NCBI RefSeq assembly: GCF_026914285.1
Contig: NZ_CP113864.1
Coordinates: 62,001 to 126,000, forward strand
Direction of reading: 5' to 3'
Length of the DNA stretch: 64,000 nucleotides
Source: Caldicellulosiruptor naganoensis
Lineage (GTDB): Bacteria; Bacillota; Thermoanaerobacteria; Caldicellulosiruptorales; Caldicellulosiruptoraceae
Both the position numbers and the translations under genes were made by a program. The notes under the pieces were generated by a model. That model was not told where the DNA came from. It ran no database searches and saw only the letters and a program-made list of their open reading frames with translations. Shown piece after piece: positions 36,041 to 44,912 of the stretch (position 1 is the first letter of the stretch; every line of letters starts with the position of its first letter).

Positions 36041-37027
36041 TTGAACAAACTTCCAAGATACAAAGGATTCAACCTACTTGGGCTTTTTGTTTCCAATAAG
36101 AGCTATGGTTTTTTTGAGGACGATTTTAAGTGGATGTCAGACTGGGGATTCAACTTTGCAAGAATACCTATGAACTACAGGAACTGGTGTGTAGAAGGAA
36201 GACCTGAAATCGAAGAGGAAGTTTTGGAGATGATAGACAAAGTAGTTGTCTGGGGTCAAAAGTACGGTATTCATATTTGCTTGAACATTCACGGTGCGCC
36301 CGGATATTGTGTAAATGAGAAAACTAAGGAAGGCTACAATCTGTGGAAAGACAAAGAACCTCTTGAACTATTTGTATCATACTGGCAGACATTTGCCAAG
36401 AGGTATAAAGGGATATCTTCAAAACATTTGAGTTTTAACCTTATAAATGAACCAAGACAGTATTCAAAAGAGGAGATGACAAAAGAGGATTTTATAAGAG
36501 TCATGACGTATACAATTGAAAAGATAAGAGAGATTGATAAAGAGAGGCTTATTATAATTGACGGTGTTGACTATGGCAATGAACCTGTTTTTGAGCTCAC
36601 AAGTTTAGGTGTGGCACAAGCTTGCAGGGCATACATTCCTTTTGAGCTGACACATTACAAGGCAGGGTGGGTTGAAAGAAGTGACAAATTTTCTGAGCCT
36701 TCATGGCCGCTTGTGCGTGACAATGGTGAGGTTATTGACAGGGAATATTTAAGAAGACATTATGAGAAGTGGACAAAACTATTTGATTATGGAGTTGGGG
36801 TTATCTGCGGTGAAGGGGGAGCTTATAAGTACACATCTCATGATGTTGTTTTAAGATGGCTATCTGATGTTCTGGAAGTTTTAAAAAAGTTTGGTATTGG
36901 CATTGCGCTTTGGAATTTGAGAGGACCATTTGGAATAATTGACTCTGAGAGAAAAGATGTAGAGTATGAAGATTTCTACGGTCACAAGCTTGACAGAAAA
37001 CTTCTTGAGCTTTTGATGAGATTTTAG
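36041..37027 (+). CDS. Cytosolic glycoside hydrolase family 5 enzyme
   Basis: 328 residues from TTG 36041, chosen because GAGGAGGT stands 8 bases upstream; a GTG at 36017 is in the terminator region. TIM-barrel GH5 signatures are present: RIPMNYRNW, LNIHGAPGY, acid/base Glu137 in FNLINEPRQ and nucleophile Glu258 in VICGEGGAY. There is no signal peptide or carbohydrate-binding module, which is unusual for cellulases, so it probably hydrolyses oligosaccharides or a glycan made inside the cell. Its position after a glycosyltransferase and a nucleotide-sugar gene suggests a role in turnover of the same polymer. Confidence 0.88.
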   Translation: MNKLPRYKGFNLLGLFVSNKSYGFFEDDFKWMSDWGFNFARIPMNYRNWCVEGRPEIEEEVLEMIDKVVVWGQKYGIHICLNIHGAPGYCVNEKTKEGYNLWKDKEPLELFVSYWQTFAKRYKGISSKHLSFNLINEPRQYSKEEMTKEDFIRVMTYTIEKIREIDKERLIIIDGVDYGNEPVFELTSLGVAQACRAYIPFELTHYKAGWVERSDKFSEPSWPLVRDNGEVIDREYLRRHYEKWTKLFDYGVGVICGEGGAYKYTSHDVVLRWLSDVLEVLKKFGIGIALWNLRGPFGIIDSERKDVEYEDFYGHKLDRKLLELLMRF

Positions 37028-37168
37028 CAGAGCCTTGTTTATGAGGCACTTTGTTATAAAAGTCTTGTCCGGTTTTGTGGTATTGCACAATGGTAAGATT
37101 GATGAATTGGTAATATAATTGATGATATAACACCTGTTTTGCTCAAATAGAAGAAAGGAACATCTACT

Positions 37169-37666
37169 TTGGTGAAACGAAAAATATACATAAGATGGGC
37201 ACTTGTCTTTGTGTGGATGGCTGTGATTTTTTACTTTTCATCCCAAGAAGGAGCTATTTCGCATCAAAAGAGCTTTTCAATTGCACTTTTTATTGAAAGG
37301 ATAATTGAAGCCTTAGCAGGAAAAGACATTATAACAGCTGCAAACAGAAAAGGTTTTGAGTTTTTAATAAGAAAGATTGCGCATGTTACAGAGTACTTTA
37401 TCTTATGTATGCTGTTTTATGGAGCTTTTTTTGAGACAAACAAAAGTTCAAAAAAATCTGCCATATTAAGTGCTATTTTTTCGGTCCTTTATGCTATTTC
37501 AGACGAGTTTCATCAGATATTTGTCTTTGGCAGAGGTCCAAGCCCTGTTGACGTGGTGATTGACTCAATAGGAATATTTGGGTATTTGGGGATAAGAAGT
37601 ATGAAAGATAAATTAAATAAAACTGTGAAGATGAATTGTGATGAAAATAAAGGAGAAGGCTTATAA
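37169..37666 (+). CDS. VanZ-family membrane protein
   Basis: 165 residues from TTG 37169 (GTG 37172 is equally possible), with GAAAGGAAC upstream. Four hydrophobic spans are seen. Family marks are IRKIAHVTEYFIL, YAISDEFHQIFVFGR and SPVDVVIDSIG. VanZ proteins are membrane proteins of uncertain role; the founding member gives low-level teicoplanin resistance. It stands alone between two transcription units and ends before a terminator. Confidence 0.85.
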   Translation: MVKRKIYIRWALVFVWMAVIFYFSSQEGAISHQKSFSIALFIERIIEALAGKDIITAANRKGFEFLIRKIAHVTEYFILCMLFYGAFFETNKSSKKSAILSAIFSVLYAISDEFHQIFVFGRGPSPVDVVIDSIGIFGYLGIRSMKDKLNKTVKMNCDENKGEGL

Positions 37667-37690
37667 AAAGTTGTTATTTAAAATGCATTA

Positions 37691-37735
37691 CGCCTCTGGT
37701 TTGTGGGATATTTCAAATCAGGGGCGATTTTTTTA
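37691..37735 (+). terminator. Intrinsic terminator of the VanZ-like gene
   Basis: CGCCTCTG (37691) pairs with CAGGGGCG (37719-37726) and seven T residues follow. Confidence 0.85.
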
Positions 37736-37862
37736 TTACTTTTGGCTGGGTGATAATTTGTATCGAATTTGTTTTTCAAATTGTTGGATATGATTTTAAA
37801 AAAACCACATTTCTCATTTTAAACGGTCCTTAAAAATACAACGATATGATTTAAAAAATGTA

Positions 37863-37910
37863 TTGACAATATTGCAGTATTAGTGTATTATTTAATTAAC
37901 ACACTAACAC
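37863..37910 (+). promoter_or_regulatory. Promoter with palindromic operator for the GntR/ABC operon
   Basis: TTGACA (37863-37868), 17 bases, TATTAT (37886-37891). A 10-bp inverted repeat, GTATTAGTGT (37877-37886) and ACACTAACAC (37901-37910), 9 of 10 positions matching, brackets the -10 box. YtrA-type regulators bind AGTGT...ACACT palindromes in their own promoters, so this is very likely the autoregulatory operator. Confidence 0.8.
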
Positions 37911-37924
37911 ATGGAGGAATTATA

Positions 37925-38290
37925 TTGCTAAAATTTGACCCTAACATTCCAGTGTACTTACAGATAATGGAGTTTTTAAAAAAGAAAATTGCCAGTGGAA
38001 ATTTGCAGCCGGGAGAAAAACTTTCTTCTGTTCGGGAGATGGCGCAGATGTTTGGTGTAAATCCCAATACAATTCAAAGGGTTCTTCAGGAATTAGAAAG
38101 GGAGAATCTTATTTTCACAGAAAGAGGAATTGGAAACTTTGTGACAAAGGATGAGAGAGTAATAGCTAAGATGAGAGAAGAAATGGCTGCAAAAATGATA
38201 GAGGATTTTATTAAGTCAATGAATGATATTGGTTTTTCAGATAAAGAAATTATACAGCTTCTTGAAAAAAAGATTAAGAAAGAGAGGTAG
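37925..38290 (+). CDS. GntR-family transcriptional regulator, YtrA subfamily
   Basis: 121 residues from TTG 37925, with GGAGG 6 bases upstream; the longer frame from 37883 runs through the promoter and is rejected. Residues 10-75 form the winged helix (PVYLQIMEFLKKKIASG, VREMAQMFGVNPNTIQRVLQELERENLI). Only about 45 helical residues follow, which is the short YtrA type that dimerises without a ligand-binding domain. It heads an operon of ABC transporter genes, like ytrA in Bacillus, and likely represses it through the palindrome over the promoter. Inducers in relatives are cell-wall antibiotics; that cannot be seen here. Confidence 0.9.
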   Translation: MLKFDPNIPVYLQIMEFLKKKIASGNLQPGEKLSSVREMAQMFGVNPNTIQRVLQELERENLIFTERGIGNFVTKDERVIAKMREEMAAKMIEDFIKSMNDIGFSDKEIIQLLEKKIKKER

Positions 38291-38298
38291 AGCTAAAA

Positions 38299-39006
38299 GT
38301 GCTTCTTGAAGTTAAAAACGTAACAAAGTGGTATGGTTCAAGAAAGAAAATAGCTTTGGAAAATGTTAGCTTTTCCCTGGATAAAGGTAAAATTGTGGGA
38401 CTGATAGGCGAAAATGGAGCAGGAAAAACCACTCTTTTAAAACTCATTGCTGGGTTTGTTCAGCCAAGCACTGGAGAGATTTTAATTGAAGGCAAGAAGG
38501 TTGGGCTTTTGACAAGAAGGTTTGTTGCTTTTTTACCTGATACAATTATGTTTGAGAAGTGGATGAGAGTAAGTGATGCCATTGAGTTTTTTAAAGATTT
38601 TTATGATGATTTTGACAACTCAAAAGCATTTAAATTGCTGGAGAAGTTAAAAGTTAATCCCAAGGGGAAGATACATCAGTTATCAAGAGGAAATATAGAA
38701 AAATTTTCCATTGCAATGCTCTTTTCCAGAGACACAAAACTATATCTTTTAGATGAACCTTTAGCGTATGTTGACCCTGTTTCAAGAGATTTTGTCTTTG
38801 AGATGATATTACAAAATATATCAGAAGAAAAAAGCATCATAATTTCAACTAACATCATATCTGAAATTGAACACATATTTGATGAAGTTATATTCTTAAA
38901 TAATGGAAAAATACTTTATTATGGTTCAACCGAAAGAATAAGAGAAGAAAAGGGGCTTTCAATAAACCAGTTTTTCAAAGAGGTGCTCAAAGATGAAAAT
39001 ATTTAA
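38299..39006 (+). CDS. ABC transporter ATP-binding protein
   Basis: 235 residues from GTG 38299, 8 bases after the regulator stop. Walker A is GENGAGKTT, Walker B YLLDEPLAYVDP; the signature motif is degenerate (QLSRGNIEKFS), as in YtrB-type ATPases. It would power export or sensing by the adjacent permeases. Its end overlaps the permease start by 14 bases. Confidence 0.92.
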   Translation: MLLEVKNVTKWYGSRKKIALENVSFSLDKGKIVGLIGENGAGKTTLLKLIAGFVQPSTGEILIEGKKVGLLTRRFVAFLPDTIMFEKWMRVSDAIEFFKDFYDDFDNSKAFKLLEKLKVNPKGKIHQLSRGNIEKFSIAMLFSRDTKLYLLDEPLAYVDPVSRDFVFEMILQNISEEKSIIISTNIISEIEHIFDEVIFLNNGKILYYGSTERIREEKGLSINQFFKEVLKDENI

Positions 39007-39745
39007 ATTGATAAAATACCAGATGATAGATCAAAAATTTTTTTACATTATATTTTTTATTGTTTTAAACTTAGTTGTATTTTATTTCTATCGGTATGGG
39101 GGAAAACTTACTCTAAATAATAATCCAGATGTTGAAAATTTTCTTGCAGGAGTTTCGTTTTCTTACTTGCTTGCAACACTATCATTATTAATACTTCACA
39201 TAGTTATGTATTATAACCTTTTATCGAAAGGAAAAAAGTATCTAATTTTTGGTTCTCTTTATGCAAGTGCAGCCAATGTCTATTTAGCAAGACTGATTAA
39301 TTTTGTTTTAGACATAATGCTTACAAAAGCTTATCTATTATTGCTTTTGTTTGCAATGAGTATGGTAGATGAAAAACTTTACGGCAAATATTGGTGGTGG
39401 ATTTTATTATTTAACAAGATTATGGATTTTAAAACTAATTGTGGAATTGTTCTGGTAGATTTATCACTTGTTCTTATGCTAAGTCTTTGGATGCATATTT
39501 GTATGATATTTAAGTGTTGGAATAACAGGCATGGTTATAATGCTGTGGATACTGCTGTGGACATAATTGCGCTTCTTTTGTTTTTGGTACAAGGTTTTGC
39601 CGGTGGTGGACCAATTGATATAATTCAAAAGGTTAATCTTTCTACTTTTCTGCTAAATTTTATAGTTATAGCAATTACGCTAATTGCGATTGTTCTTTTT
39701 GCTATGACTTCCATTTCACGCATGAAAACCAAAATGGATTTGTAA
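38993..39745 (+). CDS. ABC-2-type permease subunit
   Basis: 250 residues with six hydrophobic spans (for example FYIIFFIVLNLVVFYFY, YLLATLSLLILHIVMYY, LNFIVIAITLIAIVLF). No catalytic domain. It overlaps the ATPase gene and is followed 8 bases later by a second permease of the same size, so the two permeases probably form a heterodimer with this ATPase. The substrate is unknown. Confidence 0.82.
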   Translation: MKIFKLIKYQMIDQKFFYIIFFIVLNLVVFYFYRYGGKLTLNNNPDVENFLAGVSFSYLLATLSLLILHIVMYYNLLSKGKKYLIFGSLYASAANVYLARLINFVLDIMLTKAYLLLLLFAMSMVDEKLYGKYWWWILLFNKIMDFKTNCGIVLVDLSLVLMLSLWMHICMIFKCWNNRHGYNAVDTAVDIIALLLFLVQGFAGGGPIDIIQKVNLSTFLLNFIVIAITLIAIVLFAMTSISRMKTKMDL

Positions 39746-39753
39746 AAGAAAGG

Positions 39754-40509
39754 GTGGTAAAAGTGTTTTTGAGATTTCTGAAGTATGAGATTAAAAGAAG
39801 AAAGGGGATAACTGCTTACTGGGTGGTTTTAGGCTGTGTTGCCGCACTCTTTGGCGGCGATTATTTTGATAATCAAAAAGATACTATGGAAATAGCTTTA
39901 TTCCTTTCTTTTTTGACAGCGTTTATCTACACCTTAGTTGAATACTCTTCGGTTTTCAGGTCAGGTCATGGTTATTTGATATTTGGATCTCCAAAGCTTA
40001 AAGGAATGCATATAGTTTTTGGAAGAATGCTAATAATTTTACTGGACATCTTATTATATTTGGTGTCATTTACAATTATTGAAGTTTTTTTAAATATAGT
40101 TTTTCGTCAAACTTTTCAAAGCTTTTTAATACAAGATACAGTAAACTTATTGTTAAAAGTATTTACTTCCTTTAAAACCTTTCGCGTCTTTTTACTCTTT
40201 GCTACTTCATTCTTTTTATCATACTTATTCATTTTCATGATAATAACATTTTCTAATACAATTTTAAAAAGGTTGAATATATGGCTCAGCCGATTAATTA
40301 CTATCATTATGGTGGCAGTTGCACCAGGGATTTTGATATACTCAATTTCAAATCCTTTTATTGATGCACTGCTTTTTCCTCAGTTAGAAGATTATAAAGC
40401 TTTGAATGGTAGTTATTTGTTTTGGGCTGTAAGTAGAATACACATATTGGTAATAGCGGTTATTCTCTTGGTTTGTGCTAAGGTAATTGATAAGAACTTA
40501 AATTTATAA
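39754..40509 (+). CDS. ABC-2-type permease subunit
   Basis: 251 residues from GTG 39754; GTG 39763 (MFLRFLKYEIKRRKG) is better spaced from AAAGGGTGG and may be the real start. Six hydrophobic spans. Similar in size and topology to the preceding permease, with the same short N-terminal basic helix. Part of the YtrA-controlled operon. The next ATPase follows after 24 bases with its own strong Shine-Dalgarno site. Confidence 0.82.
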   Translation: MVKVFLRFLKYEIKRRKGITAYWVVLGCVAALFGGDYFDNQKDTMEIALFLSFLTAFIYTLVEYSSVFRSGHGYLIFGSPKLKGMHIVFGRMLIILLDILLYLVSFTIIEVFLNIVFRQTFQSFLIQDTVNLLLKVFTSFKTFRVFLLFATSFFLSYLFIFMIITFSNTILKRLNIWLSRLITIIMVAVAPGILIYSISNPFIDALLFPQLEDYKALNGSYLFWAVSRIHILVIAVILLVCAKVIDKNLNL

Positions 40510-40533
40510 AATAAATAAGGGAGTGGAGGTGTA

Positions 40534-41484
40534 TTGAGAAAAATATCAAAAGCAGTTGAGGTCATTTCTGTTTACAAAAGATTTGGAAAAAAAGAAGTGA
40601 TAAAAGAAGTTTCTTTTGATATTGATGAGGGTGAAACTGTAGGCTTTGTGGGGCCAAATGGAGCTGGCAAGACAACAACAATTAAAATGATGACAGGGCT
40701 TATACGACCAACAGATGGCCAAATCAAGATTTTTGGGCATGATGTTGTCAAAAAACCTTTAGATGCCATGAGGCATGTAGGCTGCATTGTTGAAAAACCG
40801 GAGGTTTATGAATTTTTAACCGGTTTTGAGAACTTGGCTCAAATTGCACGAATTTATAGAATTGGTAAGGAAAAGATTTATGAGGCAGCTAAATTTGTGG
40901 GAATTGATTATGCTTTGAAAGAAAAGGCTAAAAAATATTCACTTGGAATGAAGCAGAGGCTGGCATTGGCAATGGCAATTTTGACAGAACCAAAACTTCT
41001 TATCTTAGATGAGCCAACAAACGGTCTTGACCCTTCAGGAATAATTGAGCTAAGGAACCTATTGAGAAGTCTTTCGAAAAACAAGAAGACAACCATTTTT
41101 ATCTCATCCCACAACCTTAATGAAATAGAAGAAATCTGTGAGAAAGTGATATTTATTAAAGATGGGAAAATTGAAATGGTAAAGAAGTTAACACAGAAAG
41201 AAGAAAATGGATGCAAGAGATTTGTTGTTGTTTTGAACCCGGATAATTTAGAAGTTTCACAAATTACCAAGATTATTGAGAAGTTCAATCAAGTAAAAGT
41301 GGTGAGCACTGATGGTGACAAAATTGAGGTGGAGCTTCTGAAAGATAAAAAGATGGATTTTCTCAATTTTTTGTTTCAAAATAATGTGCCTGTTCGTGAT
41401 TTTTATGAAAAGACTGAGAATTTGGAAAGTGTGTATTTAAAAATTTACAGTGGTGAGGTGTTGAGTAATGAAAGATCTTATTAA
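40534..41484 (+). CDS. ABC transporter ATP-binding protein
   Basis: 316 residues from TTG 40534 behind GGAGTGGAGG. Complete motifs: Walker A GPNGAGKTT, signature YSLGMKQRLALAMA, Walker B LLILDEPTNGLDPSG, and a H-loop in ISSHNLNEIE. A C-terminal extension of about 90 residues is as in BcrA/DrrA-type exporters. It overlaps the frameshifted permease at its end by 17 bases, and together they form a second ABC module in the operon. BcrA-type pairs export peptide antibiotics, but the substrate here is not known. Confidence 0.93.
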   Translation: MRKISKAVEVISVYKRFGKKEVIKEVSFDIDEGETVGFVGPNGAGKTTTIKMMTGLIRPTDGQIKIFGHDVVKKPLDAMRHVGCIVEKPEVYEFLTGFENLAQIARIYRIGKEKIYEAAKFVGIDYALKEKAKKYSLGMKQRLALAMAILTEPKLLILDEPTNGLDPSGIIELRNLLRSLSKNKKTTIFISSHNLNEIEEICEKVIFIKDGKIEMVKKLTQKEENGCKRFVVVLNPDNLEVSQITKIIEKFNQVKVVSTDGDKIEVELLKDKKMDFLNFLFQNNVPVRDFYEKTENLESVYLKIYSGEVLSNERSY

Positions 41485-42636
41485 GAATGAAATTATAAAA
41501 ATGTTTTACAGAAAAAAATACTAATTGGACTTGCTGTTATTTTAATTTCATCTATTGTAGGTGTATGGGGTACAATTGCAATTATAAAATCAACATCTCC
41601 TGAAAATGAGATAAAAATTACACAGCAAAAGATAGCTAATTTAAAAAAAGAGAGAATGAAAACAAAAGACACTATCAAAAGACAAAAGATAGATGAGCAA
41701 ATATTACAAAGTCAGGCTTATATAGATAATTTAAAAATCTCTATGAAATCAACAGACTGGAGAAAAGATGTTAAAAATCAACTGGCTAAGCTCAAAAAAT
41801 CAATGAAAGAAGCTACTGATTTGAGTTTGCTGGATTCAAAAGAATACTATAGGGAGCAAATATTAGAGTATGAATACTGTTTAAAGAAAAACATAAAACC
41901 TTATACTTTGTGGCAAATCAATAACTGGACAGTTATGACCATATTTTTAGGATTGATAATTTTTCTTCTACCGTTTATAGTTTTTATCTTTGCTTCAGAC
42001 ATTATGTCAAATGAAATATCTCAAAAAACAATAAGTTTATTGGTGGCAAGACCCATAAGCAGATTTAAAATAGCTCTTTCCAAGTTTATTTCTGCAACTA
42101 TTGTGTGTTCAGCACTTGTAATAATTTCAGAAATTTTGGTGTTTATAATAACAGGATTATTATATGGTTTTATAGATTTAAAATGTCCGATTACTGTTGG
42201 CACAAGATACAGAAAACACGGTTTAGAGTTGATACCAATATATGGTAGTACTTATATAGTGCCATTAGGAAAATTCTTGATATATGCTTTGCTTTTACAG
42301 CTTTTAATCATAACTGCTTGCTGTGCGCTTAGCTTTTTTATTTCGACAATTAGCAAAAGCAATTCAACTGCAAATACTTTGAGCTTCTTGATGGTATACG
42401 GTATATATTTTATAGTCTCTCCTATTTCACAGGCAGTTTCTAAAGTAAATTTTTTAAAAGCAATTTTACTTTACACCTATCTAAACCCATTAGATATTTT
42501 AGAAAATAATATTGCAATAAATGTTATGGTATCTATAATGACACCATTTGTAAGCATTTTGATTTTATTTGGATATATTGTTGTATTTTTATTAACTTCG
42601 CTAAAAATATTCAACAAAAAAGATTTGCTTGTTTAA
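41468..42636 (+). pseudogene. ABC-2 permease with a one-base frameshift in an A7 run
   Basis: ATG 41468 reads MKDLIKNEIIKMFYRKKY and stops at TAA 41522. In the next frame the protein continues smoothly ILIGLAVILISSIVGVWG, a first membrane span, a long soluble helical loop (about 41600-41900) and further spans to 42636. One extra A in the A7 run at 41512-41518 would restore a protein of about 389 residues. The remaining part contains the ABC-2 sequence FVFIFASDIMSNEISQKTISLLVARPISR. This could be a sequencing error, transcriptional slippage or a true lesion. It pairs with the ATPase at 40534. Confidence 0.7.
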
Positions 42637-42671
42637 CAATCTAAAAACTAATTCTAAGATATCTTTCTTTT

Positions 42672-42729
42672 CCCTCCCTTTTTGACAAAAAGTTTATACT
42701 CAAACTCCAAAAGGGAGGGTCTATTTTTA
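42672..42729 (+). terminator. Intrinsic terminator of the ABC operon
   Basis: CCCTCCCTTTT (42672) pairs with AAAAGGGAGGG (42709-42719), followed by a T-rich tract. It stands between the convergent ABC and potassium-uptake operons. Confidence 0.82.
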
Positions 42730-42732
42730 TCT

Positions 42733-43227
42733 TTACCATTTATTTCTAAACACAATCCACATAAGAAAACTTCCGATAAGGAAAATTCCTATCCCCAAAA
42801 CTGCTCTTGTCTTGTCAACTTTCTCATCCACTTTATATCCTCTTTTTACAATCTCAACCTGTTTAGCATGAATGTCCAAATCACCGCCATGTTCTTTGCA
42901 AGCTCTATTGAAAATGCCTTTTACATAAACAATATCTCCTTTTACTCGGTATCTTCCCAAATATTTTATTTTCTTTGCATCTTCATATCTCATAAAAATT
43001 CCGATGGCATTTTGACCATCATGAATATTGACCCATGCAAAATCTCCTCTTTTCATTATCTCGCCAATCGCTTCGCCTTGAAACTCAACAACTTTGCCAT
43101 CATATTTAAAAGCGTTGTTAATGAGAGTGGTGCTGTCAATGGGTTTTGCAGATGCAGTTTCTTGCAGGAGCTTTATCAAAAATCCAATAAGAATTACAAC
43201 TAACACAATCCAAGATTTTCTCGTCAT
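42733..43227 (-). CDS. Membrane-anchored OB-fold-like protein of unknown function
   Basis: 164 residues from ATG 43227. A hydrophobic N-terminal anchor (WIVLVVILIGFLIKLL), an extracytoplasmic domain of about 95 residues with OB-fold-like strands (GKVVEFQGEAIGE, FAWVNIHDGQNAIGIFM, KYLGRYRVKGDIVYVKGIFN), and a C-terminal span (AVLGIGIFLIGSFLMWIVF). It follows trkH by only 8 bases on the same strand, so it is the last gene of the potassium uptake operon. No known role; it may assist the transporter or only share the transcript. Confidence 0.72.
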   Translation of the reverse strand: MTRKSWIVLVVILIGFLIKLLQETASAKPIDSTTLINNAFKYDGKVVEFQGEAIGEIMKRGDFAWVNIHDGQNAIGIFMRYEDAKKIKYLGRYRVKGDIVYVKGIFNRACKEHGGDLDIHAKQVEIVKRGYKVDEKVDKTRAVLGIGIFLIGSFLMWIVFRNKW

Positions 43228-43235
43228 CTTCTTTT

Positions 43236-44747
43236 CTATCCTTCCCTTGCTTCTTTAAATAAGAATGCAAAAAGTGCTATTACAGACATAAACTCAAGCC
43301 TTCCAACCCACATCATGAAAATATAAATCACTTTTAAACCATCTGGCATGGAAGGTTGGGTAATCCCGCTTGAGAGTCCAACATTGCCCAGCGCTGAGGC
43401 TGACTCAAACATTGCCTGTTTTAGAGGGTATCCATAAAAAGTGCCGGCCAAAGTGCCAATAGTAAATGTTACAATGTACAAAAGGACAATGATAGATGCA
43501 TTTCTCACATGCCTGTCTTGCAAAGCGACCTCTTTTAAATGATGAAATTTCTCAACAACAACAGCAGAATCTGGTCGAATCATTTTTTTGATATCATTCA
43601 CAAGAGCATTTGCCAATATTGCAATTCTGAGTGCTTTAATACCACCTGCAGTTGAGCACACTGACCCGCCAGCAAGCATTGCTATTACAATGAGTATAAT
43701 AGCAGCATCTGACCATTCATAGAAAAACTGCTGTGAATAAAGTGTTGCAAAACCTGTGCCTGTGTGAGCAGATACAAAGTGGTAAAACACCTTTCTAAAA
43801 GCAATAATTGATGTTGAATAAACTGCCTTGAGGGCAATTATTCCTAAGACGCTTAGGGATGTTATTGTCACAAACAAGCTTTTTATCTCAGCATTTCTGA
43901 TTCCTTCTTTGTAATTTCCGCTCAGAATAAAATAGTGCAGAGCAAAGTTTATTGTTCCCAAGAGCATTATCATCATACTAATAATTTCGTATGATGTGCT
44001 ATGAAAATACATTGCATTTTGAGATTGAGGTGCAAACCCGGCCGTGTTCCAGCCGCCCAAAAACATCCAAAGACCCCTGAAAAATGCCATATCCAGTGGC
44101 AAGCCAATTAAAACCCCGGTTATTGTAAGTGCCGCTGTGCCCAGGACCAAATACAAAAGGCTTACAAACCAGATTATTCTTGCAGTGTGAATGACATTTG
44201 GGAAGATTTGCTCATCTCTTGCCTCGCCCATGTAAACTTTTAAAAGCCCGCGCATACCGGAGGCTAAAAAGCTCAAGGTCATGAGCACCATGCCTTGTCC
44301 GCCAATATATGTAATTAAGTGTCGCCACATATTAAGCCCCATTGGTGCATGGTCAAGGTCTTGGATTAAAACAAGGCCGGTTGTTGTATACCCGCTCATC
44401 ACTTCAAAAAATGCATCTAAATACGAAGCAAAATGACCTGAAAGATAAGGTGGTATGGCTGAAATCAATCCACCAAGTGCCCATGTTAGCCCTACCATGC
44501 TCATTCCTGCGCCCCATGAAAACCTCTGGTCTTTTGTGTCTCTTCCGATGAAAATAAAAATGAAACTCAACACAAAAAATAGTCCTGTACCAATCATTAA
44601 ATTAAAAGCCATATTCCATTCTTTGTATAAAAGAGAGGTAATAACTGCAATTATCTCAACAAGCCCAATTGCACTCAGTGTCTTTCCTGTCATGTAAAGG
44701 ACATGTCTTAGCTCTATATGGTCGCTTTTGAAAACAAACTTGTCCAT
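43236..44747 (-). CDS. trkH: TrkH/KtrB-family potassium uptake membrane subunit
   Basis: 503 residues. This is the ion-conducting subunit of a Trk/Ktr potassium transporter. The four pore loops with their selectivity-filter glycines are visible: SGYTTTGLVL, GWNTAGFAP, AHTGTGFATL and LGNVGLSSG. Length and number of hydrophobic spans are normal. It lies in an operon with two TrkA-type regulatory subunits upstream and a small membrane protein directly before it. Uptake would be gated by nucleotide binding to the TrkA subunits. Confidence 0.94.
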   Translation of the reverse strand: MDKFVFKSDHIELRHVLYMTGKTLSAIGLVEIIAVITSLLYKEWNMAFNLMIGTGLFFVLSFIFIFIGRDTKDQRFSWGAGMSMVGLTWALGGLISAIPPYLSGHFASYLDAFFEVMSGYTTTGLVLIQDLDHAPMGLNMWRHLITYIGGQGMVLMTLSFLASGMRGLLKVYMGEARDEQIFPNVIHTARIIWFVSLLYLVLGTAALTITGVLIGLPLDMAFFRGLWMFLGGWNTAGFAPQSQNAMYFHSTSYEIISMMIMLLGTINFALHYFILSGNYKEGIRNAEIKSLFVTITSLSVLGIIALKAVYSTSIIAFRKVFYHFVSAHTGTGFATLYSQQFFYEWSDAAIILIVIAMLAGGSVCSTAGGIKALRIAILANALVNDIKKMIRPDSAVVVEKFHHLKEVALQDRHVRNASIIVLLYIVTFTIGTLAGTFYGYPLKQAMFESASALGNVGLSSGITQPSMPDGLKVIYIFMMWVGRLEFMSVIALFAFLFKEAREG

Positions 44748-44762
44748 CGCTTGTTTATCTCC

Positions 44763-44897
44763 TCACTTTTTAAGCATCAAGAATATCAAGTAAACTAACA
44801 ATGAGCCAATGAAACCAACTGCGATAAATCCCAATACAAGGCCAATTTCTGTCAAGACACCTAATGTGACTTTTTTGATATCTCTTTTCTTTTTCAA
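44763..44897 (-). CDS. 44-residue single-span membrane protein in the potassium uptake operon
   Basis: TTG start at 44897 with GAGGTGA 7 bases upstream, TGA at 44763-44765. The sequence begins KKKRDIKKVTLGVLTEIGL and continues with one long hydrophobic span (VLGFIAVGFIGSLLVYLIFL) ending MLKK. It starts 15 bases after the upstream trkA stop and ends 15 bases before trkH, filling the gap exactly, which strongly supports translation. By analogy to small subunits such as KdpF it may stabilise the transporter; this is inference. It is below common length cut-offs. Confidence 0.72.
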   Translation of the reverse strand: MKKKRDIKKVTLGVLTEIGLVLGFIAVGFIGSLLVYLIFLMLKK

Positions 44898-44912
44898 TTC
44901 TGCGTCACCTCA

